Origin: Phycisphaerae bacterium | GTDB lineage: Bacteria > Planctomycetota > Phycisphaerae > UBA1845 > UTPLA1 | Direction: 5' to 3' | Assembly: GCA_029259995.1 (NCBI GenBank) | Contig: JAJDEC010000287.1 | Location: 1 to 33,197, forward strand | Length of the DNA: 33,197 bases | In this document: positions 1 to 8,200 of the stretch, piece after piece | How positions within the stretch are numbered: position 1 is the first letter of the stretch | Layout: every line of letters begins with the position of its first letter | Notes under the pieces: generated by a model | What the model saw: only the letters and a program-made list of their open reading frames with translations | The model's database searches: none | What the model was told of the DNA's origin: nothing | Program-made: the position numbers and the translations under genes

Positions 1-208
1 GCGCGGCCAGCGCTGCATCCGTGAGTCCCCCCGAACGAACTGGCTTCGATTGAACCGGCGGTGCTGCTGCAGGCTCCGCAATCGCAGCCTGCGGCTGCGC
101 CGACGCCGATGCAGGCAGATACTTCGTGCAGATGACGTAAATACGCCAAACCAGCACGACGCTGCCGATCCCGAGGACCATCAGGACTTGCTTCTTACGC
201 TTGTCCAT
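1..208 (-). CDS. Membrane-anchored pilus/secretion operon protein, partial (PilP position)
   Basis: An open frame starts at ATG 208-206 and runs off the left edge after 69 codons. It begins with a short basic stretch (MDKRKK) followed by a single hydrophobic segment at about residues 7-28, then an Ala/Pro/Gln-rich linker. This is a bitopic inner-membrane layout with most of the protein outside the cytoplasm. Its start overlaps the end of the PilO-like gene by 14 bases, so it belongs to the same operon. In type IV pilus operons a PilP or GspC-like linker to the secretin often follows PilM-PilN-PilO, and that role is inferred from position only. The visible part carries no diagnostic motif. Confidence 0.7.
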   Translation of the reverse strand, partial: MDKRKKQVLMVLGIGSVVLVWRIYVICTKYLPASASAQPQAAIAEPAAAPPVQSKPVRSGGLTDAALAA

Positions 209-776
209 TCGCCCCCTCCTTCGTCGCGAGTTGCTCCGTCGCAAACGCCTCAACAGTGATGTCCGCCTTCAGAACTCGCGGCGAAGATGTCGTCACGTCC
301 GACGCAGGAAAGACGGAAAACTCGACGACGCGAGCCGGAATTCGCTGATTCCGACAGCCGTGCATGTACGTCGCAATGCGCTGGTAGTCGCCGACGACGG
401 TCACGCGAAACAACGGATACCTGGCGTTATTGGCATCGCGCGGTCGTCTCGGCTCAATCTCGACGATCTGCAATCCGGCTTTGCGCGCTTCTTCACTCAG
501 TTGTGAAACAACGAGTCCGAGTTTTGCAGAATCGCGAATCCGGGCTTCGTAATCCGCACGACGCCTGGACAGTTGTTCGAGTTCGTTCGCATCGATCACT
601 GCGGCGGGCGCCTGTTGCGCCGACTGGTTCAGTGAGTCGGCGGCCGTTTGCAGCGTTCGAATTTCGGCGCCGACGCTCGAGCCGCGCATCAATGCGTACG
701 TCGAGGCGCCGATGACAAGCGCGATCGCGAACGCACAGCCAGCCCACTCCTTGATGCCCTGGACAAATCCGTTCAT
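195..776 (-). CDS. PilO/GspM-like inner-membrane assembly protein
   Basis: A 193-aa protein with a short cytoplasmic N-terminus, one membrane segment at about residues 11-30, a helical (likely coiled-coil) stretch at about 35-95, and a small alpha/beta C-terminal domain. This is the PilO/GspM layout: the protein pairs with PilN/GspL in the inner-membrane assembly platform. Function comes from layout and position directly after a PilM-PilN fusion, since sequence in this family is poorly conserved. A longer open frame reaches 1085 but lies entirely inside the upstream gene in another frame. The ATG at 776-774 overlaps the preceding TGA as ATGA, which fixes the start and implies translational coupling. 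Confidence 0.8.
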   Translation of the reverse strand: MNGFVQGIKEWAGCAFAIALVIGASTYALMRGSSVGAEIRTLQTAADSLNQSAQQAPAAVIDANELEQLSRRRADYEARIRDSAKLGLVVSQLSEEARKAGLQIVEIEPRRPRDANNARYPLFRVTVVGDYQRIATYMHGCRNQRIPARVVEFSVFPASDVTTSSPRVLKADITVEAFATEQLATKEGANGQA

Positions 777-2449
777 TTTTCCTCTTTCGCAGCAGGGGCC
801 TCGTACGCCAACGAGATTTCGACGGACAGCGTGCCTCCGAACTTGCCGCCCTCCACATCGTTCCGACTCGAATTGACCAGTCGAACCGCGCTGGCGAACG
901 GACTCCGCTCCAGCGCCGTCAAGGCAATCTCGACGGTTTCGTCGTATGACTGCCCGCTGTGTGATCGCGACACTTCGCCGTCCAGAACAATACTGAGATC
1001 CGAATCGCTGCGACGCGTCGACATGCGAGTCACGCGAATTTCCTTTGGAAGGATCTGCGACAGTTCCTTGAAGATTCCAAGCCAATTGGGCGTCTCGCGC
1101 GAGAAAGCGTCGAATCGTTCTTTCAGTGCGTTGATCGTCGCACGATCCTGTTGGCGCTGCGAATTCGCAGCCACCATGGATTGCACACGCTGCATTTCGC
1201 TTTCGACATCTCCTACGGCCTGGCCGAGATGGCCGCCGACCTGGTTGAAGAGAAACGCGATTCCAAGCGTGGCTGCCGCAATGATGGGGCCCGCCTTGGT
1301 GGTTGACCGACGAATTCTCGCGATCCGCCGACGCTTCTTTTCATCTTCCGGCAGCAGTGCCGGGAGATCGGCCAGAAACTTGGCCGCAGCGCACGCCGGA
1401 CCGAATGATTCAATGCTTAAAGTCGGATTCGATTGCGAGCAGCGTGCATGATTCGCGAGCCACGCGGTTCGATCCACATTGATCTTGAGTCGCCCGGCAA
1501 GCGATTCCGCCAATCCGGGCAGCGCCGACCCGAGGCCGACGAGTTCTATCTGGCTGACATTTCCGCCGCCCTCCGTCGTCGCGGAGAACGTGAGCCATTG
1601 CGTCAGTTGCTGCGCGAATCGCTGCAGCGGCGGTTCCAGCAGGGGAAGAAGGCTCTTTCCCTTCAGATCCTGAATACCGATGTCGGCATCGGGGGCCGGA
1701 ATGCCAACACGATCTCTCAGGGCCAGCGCCTGCTCCTCCTGGAGCTGATGAACATCGTCGCCGGCGATGATGGGCCGCATCAGGGCTTTCGTGAAGTCAT
1801 TGATGCCGACCTGCAATTCCGTTGTGAGGCAGGGTCCGGCGTCGCCCACGATGATGAGCGTCGAATAGGCTCGATCGACGTGCAGCGTCGCCGTTGCACC
1901 AGCACCATCGTCCGACCTGGCGCATACCGACAGGCGCGTCAGCGCGACGGCGGACGACGTGACGTTGATCAAATGTCGTTTTGTCTGTTGGGCGAACGCA
2001 ACCGCCGCGTCGGCGACTTCCTGTTTGACGGCCGCTGCCCGAACGGAAATCGTTTCGCCCTTTGACGCGGGTTCCAGTGAAGGTCGTATGTCGACGACCG
2101 CGTCCGACATCGGGAAATGCAGCTGCTGCGAGAGCTTGAGCCGCACGGCCTCGTTCAATGCCCGGCCTTCAAGATTGGGCATTTCAAAATAATGGCAGGC
2201 AACATCCCCGCCGCCCACGATGACAATCATCTCGGCGCCGCGCCAATCCAGTCGTTCCTGGACTGCGTCGGCCGCCGCATCGAGCGCGAGTTGATCGAGC
2301 AACGAAGATGTTTCAGAATTGGGGTCGTTTGGAGCGATCTCGATCGCGTCAACGCACTCGACCGCCTGATCGCCGGATTGAATGACAAAATTCAATCGCA
2401 GGGATTCGGGGCGGGCTTCGACGATGATGAACTGGCGATCCTTCGACAT
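773..2449 (-). CDS. PilM-PilN fusion (GspL-like) pilus assembly protein
   Basis: A 558-aa protein. Residues 1 to about 355 look like the actin-like cytoplasmic PilM/GspL domain, with strand-turn segments such as IVIVGGGDV near 75-83 and IELVGLGSALPGL near 301-313. A basic stretch (KKRRRIARIRR, 371-381) is followed by one membrane segment at about 386-403, a coiled coil at about 412-445, and a PilN-like periplasmic domain with the typical LPKEIRVTRM segment near 467-476. PilM recruits the ATPase and PilN joins PilO. Here both are on one chain, as in GspL. It overlaps the PilO-like gene by four bases (ATGA) and lies 72 bases after the PilX-like gene. Confidence 0.85.
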   Translation of the reverse strand: MSKDRQFIIVEARPESLRLNFVIQSGDQAVECVDAIEIAPNDPNSETSSLLDQLALDAAADAVQERLDWRGAEMIVIVGGGDVACHYFEMPNLEGRALNEAVRLKLSQQLHFPMSDAVVDIRPSLEPASKGETISVRAAAVKQEVADAAVAFAQQTKRHLINVTSSAVALTRLSVCARSDDGAGATATLHVDRAYSTLIIVGDAGPCLTTELQVGINDFTKALMRPIIAGDDVHQLQEEQALALRDRVGIPAPDADIGIQDLKGKSLLPLLEPPLQRFAQQLTQWLTFSATTEGGGNVSQIELVGLGSALPGLAESLAGRLKINVDRTAWLANHARCSQSNPTLSIESFGPACAAAKFLADLPALLPEDEKKRRRIARIRRSTTKAGPIIAAATLGIAFLFNQVGGHLGQAVGDVESEMQRVQSMVAANSQRQQDRATINALKERFDAFSRETPNWLGIFKELSQILPKEIRVTRMSTRRSDSDLSIVLDGEVSRSHSGQSYDETVEIALTALERSPFASAVRLVNSSRNDVEGGKFGGTLSVEISLAYEAPAAKEEK

Positions 2450-2521
2450 CCATGTCTCCGAAACGCGTCTCTCGACACGAGGACTCTGCTGACTTTCGCT
2501 GATCGATGGCGTTCGTCGACG

Positions 2522-2953
2522 CTACTCCGCTCGAACCTCGACGATGCGCCGGAATCCCGACCAGGGGGCAGTCCCGACATCCGGCCGTCCCGCCGCCTGA
2601 TACAAGGGCGGACTCACACTGGACTGCGTCACGGCGACGCGTCCTGTTGAAAGTGCGGGATCGTCCGCCGGGTTCCCGTTGTCTGATATCGTTCCAATGG
2701 CCCCGTCACTATCGAAATCATTTGCGGGCGATGCATTCAGTTCGCGTAAAGCCATCTCAATGCCGCTTTCAGCGGCATAAAATGCGCTGGTTCCGTAGAA
2801 ATGCGACAGGGCGCTGAGCGATGTCGATGCTGACAACTGAAACAACCACAGCGCGTATGAGCCGATAACCAGGAGTGCGGCAACAAACGCGATGATCGCA
2901 ACGCCTCTCCGCCTTGTTGGATGGTTCCTTGATGGGGGCTGTTTACGGGTCAC
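2522..2953 (-). CDS. PilX/GspK-like minor pilin-type membrane protein
   Basis: A 143-aa protein with a basic leader ending in RRRG, a hydrophobic helix at about residues 18-42, then the segment FYAAESGIEMALREL at about 57-71. That segment is characteristic of PilX/GspK-type minor pilins (consensus like AFYAAEAGIERAL). It lacks the usual Glu at +5 of a prepilin, which is also known for GspK. GspK-type proteins cap the pseudopilus tip with the I and J minor pilins. The start overlaps the end of the J-like prepilin by 11 bases. The C-terminal domain is much shorter than in classical GspK, so the protein is closer to PilX-type minor pilins. Confidence 0.75.
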   Translation of the reverse strand: MTRKQPPSRNHPTRRRGVAIIAFVAALLVIGSYALWLFQLSASTSLSALSHFYGTSAFYAAESGIEMALRELNASPANDFDSDGAIGTISDNGNPADDPALSTGRVAVTQSSVSPPLYQAAGRPDVGTAPWSGFRRIVEVRAE

Positions 2954-3596
2954 TCATCACCTCGTCCATGAACGATCGAAGGTAGATCGACGTTCGAATC
3001 CCCAGTGCCTCTGTACCTCGGGCCAGATCGATTTCGACGGTTATCCGCCTGACGTCCGCGCGATCCGATGCCGAAAGCGGCAGCGTGCCGAGTGTCCCGG
3101 CAGTGCGGTCAGAATAAGTGAACGTCAGCCCTGTTGCGTCACGCAGCAATGGATGCCAACTCACCGTCGTGTCGTTCGACATCTCAATCGTCGATCCGTT
3201 GAGCCGGAATCCGTAGACATCGAATCGCAGTATCGAATCATCCGCCTCAAGAATCTGGGCATTGCCGTTCAAACACGGAGTCGCCGCCAATGGACACTCA
3301 TCCTGTGGTATCTCCCGAATGGTGCGAATCATGGTTTCGAGGGCCGCCCCCGCCGTGTCCACAAGTTCGGAACGCGCCGCCGTCTCCGCCCGAAATCGTG
3401 ACGCATTGAGTATCATCATTGCAGCCATGCCGCTGATAATCGCGCCGACGGCGATCGACACGACTAGCTCGATCAACGTAAACCCACGCCGGCTCGCGGC
3501 AGATCGCAAACGACTCGATAACGCCGATGAGGACGCACGCCGATACACGCCATGTGCGGGTCTGGATGGGCGGATGTCCGCAGTCACGATTGTCAT
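2943..3596 (-). CDS. Prepilin, GspJ/PilW-like
   Basis: A 217-aa protein with a type IV prepilin N-terminus: a prepilin peptidase site RRG|FTLIEL with cleavage after Gly38, Glu at +5, and a hydrophobic helix to about residue 62. The leader from this start is unusually long (38 residues). A GTG at codon 17 would shorten it, and no good Shine-Dalgarno separates the two. The body is beta-rich, as expected for minor pilins of the J/PilW class that assemble with the I- and K-like proteins. It lies 20 bases after the I-like gene and overlaps the PilX-like gene by 11 bases. Confidence 0.82.
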   Translation of the reverse strand: MTIVTADIRPSRPAHGVYRRASSSALSSRLRSAASRRGFTLIELVVSIAVGAIISGMAAMMILNASRFRAETAARSELVDTAGAALETMIRTIREIPQDECPLAATPCLNGNAQILEADDSILRFDVYGFRLNGSTIEMSNDTTVSWHPLLRDATGLTFTYSDRTAGTLGTLPLSASDRADVRRITVEIDLARGTEALGIRTSIYLRSFMDEVMSDP

Positions 3597-3616
3597 TGTC
3601 CCCCGAATGCACGGCG

Positions 3617-4054
3617 TCAGAAATCTGCAAAGACGCGTTCGATTTCAATGTCTGTCTGGTTTCCGATGACTTTCACTTTGACGAGCTTGTATCCCTGATC
3701 ACTGCCCGCCGGATTCAAGCCTGCGTCCACGAAAGACACACTGACTTCGCGCGAGAATGTCGTGAATCCCGAAATCGGCGATTCGTTCGGAAAATTTGAT
3801 GTCGTGACGGCGCTGTATCCATCCGTGCCCCGATATCGACGAGCGACGATTTCTTCCATTCGCTCGATCGCCAGCATGGACGCGATGGACTGCTGATAAG
3901 GTCGGATCGACTGATGTGACGCTTCGCCGTAGGCCGTCAACAACGTGGGCAGCGCAACAGACAGGATGATAATTGCCGCGACAGTCTCGATAATCGTCGC
4001 GGAGCGACGCCGAGTGCCGCGAATCAGAATCTTGTTAGCCGTCCTCATTCTCAT
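3617..4054 (-). CDS. Prepilin-like protein, GspI/PilV-like
   Basis: A 145-aa protein with a basic leader and the segment RRRS|ATIIETVAAII. It aligns with the prepilin motif G|FTLIEV but has Ser at -1 and Ala at +1, and keeps Glu at +5. A hydrophobic helix follows to about residue 40, and the motif ASMLAIERMEEI at about 62-73 is typical of I/PilV minor pilins, which have AxxLAxxRMEE. The start lies three bases after the H-like gene. A second ATG two codons downstream is also possible. Assignment as I/PilV-like rests on the order H-I-J-K and the helix motif. Confidence 0.8.
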   Translation of the reverse strand: MRMRTANKILIRGTRRRSATIIETVAAIIILSVALPTLLTAYGEASHQSIRPYQQSIASMLAIERMEEIVARRYRGTDGYSAVTTSNFPNESPISGFTTFSREVSVSFVDAGLNPAGSDQGYKLVKVKVIGNQTDIEIERVFADF

Positions 4055-4057
4055 TGT

Positions 4058-4591
4058 TCAGAGCGCCAACTGTTCGACCATGCCGCCGACGGGATGCACG
4101 CGAACGGCCAGTCCGTTTGTCAGCTGCACTTCTCCATAACTCGTCAGAGCACCGCCGCTCGCGTCATAGGGGATGCCGAAGCTGTCGAATTCGATCTCAC
4201 TTGTGCTGTTGATCGAGACACCTGTGATCGACACGCCCGCAAAGGGCCCTGACCCGAAAACGACGGCCGACGTCGATTGATCCATCGGATGTGCGACGCC
4301 GACACGATTGGCCTTGCCGGGATTGTCTACATCCTCGATATAGAGCGTGTATTGATTGCCGCCGGAATCGATATCGACCCAGGTTCGCCGTCCGGACGCG
4401 AGCGCAAGGCGCTGCATGTATCGAATGTCGCCGGCCAGTCTCGCTCCGGCGGCGCTCGATCGCATTTCGCCGATGTACTGCAACGTCGGACCGCCGACGA
4501 ACACGGCCATGATGCCCAGAATGGAAATAACCGTCACCAACTCGATCAGCGTATATGCGGACCGCGTTGGCGACGGGTGCTTCGCGTACAT
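4058..4591 (-). CDS. Prepilin, GspH/FimT-like
   Basis: From ATG 4591-4589 this is a 177-aa protein with a 12-residue leader, cleavage site RSA|YTLIELVTVISILGIM (Ala at -1, Glu at +5), and a following region with ARLAGDIRYMQRLALASG at about 51-68. That pattern is typical of GspH/FimT minor pseudopilins. The frame is open farther upstream to an ATG at 4663, with a GGGGCG Shine-Dalgarno-like stretch before it, and to a GTG at 4681. The true leader could therefore be about 36-42 residues. The shorter start is chosen for its normal leader length. It follows a hairpin-repeat spacer after the major pilin. Confidence 0.8.
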   Translation of the reverse strand: MYAKHPSPTRSAYTLIELVTVISILGIMAVFVGGPTLQYIGEMRSSAAGARLAGDIRYMQRLALASGRRTWVDIDSGGNQYTLYIEDVDNPGKANRVGVAHPMDQSTSAVVFGSGPFAGVSITGVSINSTSEIEFDSFGIPYDASGGALTSYGEVQLTNGLAVRVHPVGGMVEQLAL

Positions 4592-4697
4592 GATGGTGTT
4601 CTGGATCGGTTTCGCCGCACGATGCGATCGTCGAGGCCGCGTCGCAAACATCGATCGCGTCATCGAATCGCCCCGGATCACGACCTAAGTTGAAATG

Positions 4698-4777
4698 CAG
4701 AATGATTCATTGAATGTGGCACAGGCCTCCGGCCTGTGGCGAACCGGCGAGTCGCCGGTTCCACAGAATGATTCATT
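4698..4777. repeat. REP-like double hairpin with flanking direct repeats
   Basis: The spacer between the major pilin and H-like genes holds two adjacent perfect inverted repeats. The first is CACAGGCC (4720-4727) with its partner at 4731-4738, loop TCC. The second is AACCGGCGA (4742-4750) with its partner at 4752-4760, loop G. The pair is bracketed by an identical 14-base direct repeat, CAGAATGATTCATT, at 4698-4711 and 4764-4777. This looks like a dispersed palindromic element. It could also attenuate transcription or protect the upstream pilin mRNA end. Confidence 0.75.
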
Positions 4778-4789
4778 CGTCCAACCCAC

Positions 4790-5221
4790 TTAGTATGCGT
4801 TCTCGCCGGCCGTGTTCGAGTTCGGCCAGATCTCGCCGGTCGCCACGTTGTATGACCAGCCGCCGGTTGTGCCCGTAACAGTGCCTTTCGACGTACCGGC
4901 AACAAGGTTGTTGCCCGTGCCGTCCGTGTCGTAAGGATTGTCCGGCACGCCGCCGTTCATAACGGAGTTGGCCGTCCCGAGAATCGTAATGCTCGGATAG
5001 GCGGCGTTGCCGCCCCCTGCCGGCGTTGCGGCGAACGCGTAGTAGTTCGCGACACCTGCCCGCAGCGCGCCCAGTGCGCCTTTACAGGCGGCCGAACGAG
5101 CATCGGCTCGATAGTCGAGGTAAACAGGCAGCGCGACCGCCGACAGAATACCGAGGATGACGATGACGGTGACCAGTTCGATCAACGTAAAGCCGCGTCG
5201 TTGTTGATTTCGATTTCGCAT
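4790..5221 (-). CDS. Major pilin / GspG-like pseudopilin
   Basis: A 143-aa protein with a 10-residue leader, cleavage site RRG|FTLIELVTVIVILGIL, Glu at +5, and a hydrophobic helix continuing to about residue 35. It then has a helix with ACKGALGALRAGVANYYAF and a Gly/Thr/Asn-rich C-terminal part ending in WSYNVATGEIWPNS. This is the standard fold order of a major (pseudo)pilin that polymerises into the fibre after processing by a prepilin peptidase. An AGGAG ribosome site (5236-5232) lies 10 bases before ATG 5221. The gene directly follows GspF and is separated from the minor pilins by hairpins, an arrangement compatible with higher expression of the major subunit. Confidence 0.9.
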   Translation of the reverse strand: MRNRNQQRRGFTLIELVTVIVILGILSAVALPVYLDYRADARSAACKGALGALRAGVANYYAFAATPAGGGNAAYPSITILGTANSVMNGGVPDNPYDTDGTGNNLVAGTSKGTVTGTTGGWSYNVATGEIWPNSNTAGENAY

Positions 5222-5290
5222 TTTCTGAAAACTCCTGTCGAAACACTCTTTCCCAAGAGAACGAATTTACTCACTTCAAGACATGCGCTT

Positions 5291-6514
5291 CTACGCAGTC
5301 CCGACTAGCTTCAGCAATTTCCACATCGGCATAAAGATGGCGAGGGCAAAGAAAAGAACGACGGCCGCGAGACTTACGACCATTATCGGCTCTACCAGCG
5401 TCGACATCATCTTGATGCTGCGCTGTGTCTGTTGCGCGTAGTACTTTCGGAGATAGTCGAATATCTGATCAGTGCGACCGGACTGTTCACCGATGGCGAG
5501 CATGCGCTTGACCAGGGGCGTCAGCCATCGGGTCCGGGAAAATGCATCCGTCAGAGATCGCCCGCCTTCGACGGCGCGCAGCATGCCGCGTACGTCGCTC
5601 CGCAGCGCTTCGTTGGTCATGCTGTCCGACGTCACACGCAACGCGTTCGTGATCGGAAGCGCTGCCCGGATCAGGAGATCGAGCAGCTCGATGAATCGGA
5701 CCATGTAGACACCGATCAGGAGATTGCCGAAGACCGGTAATCGAAGAAACTGCATATCGAGCCATGCGCGAACGGAACGGAAACTCAGTACGTGCCGCAT
5801 GGCGAAATAGGCACCCGTAAGTCCAATCGCGATGAGGATGTAGTGATTGATGATGGCGTCGCTGGTCCCGAGAAGGATCTTCGTCGGTAACGGAAGTTCG
5901 CTGTCGAATTTCGCGAAGAGTTCCTTGAATTGGGGCACAACGAACACAAGCAGAACGGCCGTCGCGAGCACCAACGTGATCACGACAAGCAGTGGATACG
6001 TCAGGGCCGATTTGATCTGGCTTCTGGTTTCGTTTTCCTGTTCGATATAACCCGCGAGGGAATTCATGACCTCCGGGACTTTTCCGGCGGATTCGCCCGC
6101 TGCAAGTGTCTTGGCGTAGATCTCCGGAAACATCTCCGGTTCCGCGTCGACGGCGTCCGCCAGTGTCCGACCACCTTCGATTCGACCGACGATACGGCCG
6201 ATTGCGGCGCGAAGAGGAGGAAATCCAGTCTGTTCGCCGACGGCCCGAAGTCCCGCAATGATCGGTATGCCGCTCTCCGCGACGGCCGCCATCTGGTGCG
6301 TAAAGTCGAGCAACGCGCGGCGCATCGCCTTTCCGCCCTTTGTCTTGCGAATCCGGGACGCCTTCCCCGCACCAGCCTTGGCGGGCGTGACGCGGATCGG
6401 CGTGCCGCCGCGGCTTTCAATCTTGGAAAACACGGCGCGCTCGTTGGCTGCGTCAAACGTTTCTTTGACACGTTTTCCGTTCGATGTCGCAAACTCTACA
6501 TGGAAAGTCGGCAC
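5291..6514 (-). CDS. gspF: Type II secretion/type IV pilus inner-membrane platform protein GspF/PilC
   Basis: A 407-aa protein, the normal family length. It contains two copies of the T2SSF domain (about 70-195 and 272-395) with the recurrent sequences GGRTLADA (114-121) and GGRSLTDAF (317-325), and the paired AAGESAGKV (138-146) and AIGEQSGRT (340-348). Membrane segments lie at about 172-194, 223-240 and 374-396. This polytopic platform sits under the pilus and couples the ATPase to pilin insertion. Translation starts at GTG 6514-6512 with an AGGAG site (6526-6522) seven bases upstream. The gene follows the ATPase by 18 bases. Confidence 0.93.
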   Translation of the reverse strand: MPTFHVEFATSNGKRVKETFDAANERAVFSKIESRGGTPIRVTPAKAGAGKASRIRKTKGGKAMRRALLDFTHQMAAVAESGIPIIAGLRAVGEQTGFPPLRAAIGRIVGRIEGGRTLADAVDAEPEMFPEIYAKTLAAGESAGKVPEVMNSLAGYIEQENETRSQIKSALTYPLLVVITLVLATAVLLVFVVPQFKELFAKFDSELPLPTKILLGTSDAIINHYILIAIGLTGAYFAMRHVLSFRSVRAWLDMQFLRLPVFGNLLIGVYMVRFIELLDLLIRAALPITNALRVTSDSMTNEALRSDVRGMLRAVEGGRSLTDAFSRTRWLTPLVKRMLAIGEQSGRTDQIFDYLRKYYAQQTQRSIKMMSTLVEPIMVVSLAAVVLFFALAIFMPMWKLLKLVGTA

Positions 6515-6532
6515 GAATGCACTCCTCGATCG

Positions 6533-8200
6533 CTAGCATCGGCCCGCGATACGAACGATCTCTTCGACCGTTGTCAGTCCCTGGCGAATCTTGTTGACGC
6601 CGTCGTCGGCGAGAAATCGCATGCCCCGCTCCTTCGCAGCCGCACGAACGACTTCTGTCGGTTCACCGCGAACGATGAGTTCTCCATATTGGTCATTCAT
6701 CTCGAAAAGCTCGTACACGCCGATTCGCCCGACGTATCCGGTGCCAATACACCGGCGGCAGCCCTTGCCCTTCATCGGCTCGAAATCCAGCGCGTCGGGC
6801 TCGAGTCCGAGTGCCCGCAGATAATGCGCCGGCGGTGTATCCGGCGCCTGACACTCCGGACAAACCCGGCGACAAAGTCGCTGTGCCAGAACAGCAAGCA
6901 GGGACGACGAGATCAGATACTCCGCCACGCCGAGATCGCGGAATCGCGCGATCGCGCTGATGGAGTCGTTCGTGTGGACGGTACTCAGGAGCAAATGCCC
7001 CGTCAGCGCCGCCTGGACAGAGATTTGCGCCGTTTCGCGATCGCGGATTTCGCCGACCATGATGACGTCGGGATCCTGTCGCAACATCGATCGCAGGCCC
7101 GTCGCAAACGTGAGATTCGCTTCCGGATTGACCTGAACCTGGCGAATCGCGCTGGTGCGATACTCAACGGGATCTTCAATCGCGATGATATTCTTCTGCG
7201 GCGACGCGATGACCTTCATCGCGCCATACAAAGTTGTCGACTTCCCCGAGCCCGTTGGGCCCGAGACGAGAATCATCCCGTGTGCATTCGTGACGAGTCG
7301 CTGGAATCGCTCCAGAATCGCCTTGTCCATCCCCAATTCGCCAAGCGATATGGCTTCCGATTCGTTGCGAAGGATTCGAATGACGACGGCCTCGCCGAAA
7401 ATCGACGGAAGGATTGCAATTCGCAGAATGACTTCGGAGGAATCGCATATATGACTGATGGCCCCGTCCTGCGGCGCCCGCGATTGCGAGATGTCCAATC
7501 GGGCCAGCACCTTGATACGTGATACGAGGGCCCGATGCATACCCAGCGGCGGCGCGGCGATCTCGCGGAGGACGCCGTCCACACGAATACGCACGCGAAG
7601 CATCGACTCCGTCGGTTCAATGTGGATGTCCGACGCGCCCTGGCGAATCGACTCGTCGATCAAGTCATTGACGAGTCGGATGACCGGCTGCGATTCGTCG
7701 TCGACCTCTTCGTCGAAAGTGACTTCCATCAGTTGATCAGCGAGCGATGACGACTGGAGGTACTTGCTGGCGCCATAGGCGCGCTCGATCAGGCCGAGGA
7801 TGTCCTTGCGATTGCCGAGGACAACGTCGACTTCCTTCTTCGTCAGACGGCGAGCCTGGTCCACACCCGTGAGATCATTCGGATCCTCCATCACGAGCGT
7901 GATGAGATCGTCGAAATCAAACAACGGAAACATGATGTGACGACGCGCGAGATCCTCGGGAATGATCTCCGCGTTGTCGACCCGCGGAATGAAGTCGGAG
8001 ATATCGCAGAATGACATGCCGAGACGAAGCCCCTCGAGCGAGTGAAGCTGGCTGTCAGTCAGGACGCGCTTCGTTCGCAGGATGGTTCTAAGGTCCGTAT
8101 CCTGCTCAACGGCCAGCGACTCGAACTCCGCAAGACGCTTCGGCTCGATAATTTTCGCTTTTAGTATTTGATCGCGCAAGATGGCGGAGGGATCAAACAT
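6533..8200 (-). CDS. gspE: Type II secretion/type IV pilus assembly ATPase GspE/PilB
   Basis: A 555-aa protein with an N-terminal GspE/MshE-type domain (about 1-145) and a hexameric secretion ATPase core. Visible motifs are Walker A GPTGSGKS (314-321), Asp box IEDPVE (341-346), Walker B ending VIMVGEIRD (379-387) and His box TGHLLLSTVHT (400-410). A C-terminal tetracysteine zinc site is present (CPEC 447-450, CRRC 481-484), as in GspE/PilB. The enzyme hydrolyses ATP at the cytoplasmic face to drive pilin polymerisation. Its start overlaps the PilZ gene by eight bases. No PilT-type retraction ATPase is seen, so pilus versus secretion function cannot be settled here. Confidence 0.95.
   Translation of the reverse strand: MFDPSAILRDQILKAKIIEPKRLAEFESLAVEQDTDLRTILRTKRVLTDSQLHSLEGLRLGMSFCDISDFIPRVDNAEIIPEDLARRHIMFPLFDFDDLITLVMEDPNDLTGVDQARRLTKKEVDVVLGNRKDILGLIERAYGASKYLQSSSLADQLMEVTFDEEVDDESQPVIRLVNDLIDESIRQGASDIHIEPTESMLRVRIRVDGVLREIAAPPLGMHRALVSRIKVLARLDISQSRAPQDGAISHICDSSEVILRIAILPSIFGEAVVIRILRNESEAISLGELGMDKAILERFQRLVTNAHGMILVSGPTGSGKSTTLYGAMKVIASPQKNIIAIEDPVEYRTSAIRQVQVNPEANLTFATGLRSMLRQDPDVIMVGEIRDRETAQISVQAALTGHLLLSTVHTNDSISAIARFRDLGVAEYLISSSLLAVLAQRLCRRVCPECQAPDTPPAHYLRALGLEPDALDFEPMKGKGCRRCIGTGYVGRIGVYELFEMNDQYGELIVRGEPTEVVRAAAKERGMRFLADDGVNKIRQGLTTVEEIVRIAGRC

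Noticed and set aside
5246..5259. Small hairpin CTCTT-TCCC-AAGAG before the major pilin
   Set aside because: The stem is only five weak pairs with no T-run on the transcribed strand, so it is not called a terminator.
5930..7522. 530-codon open frame on the plus strand
   Set aside because: It lies antisense to GspF and GspE, which have full motif sets. The product is Arg/His-rich with no domain.
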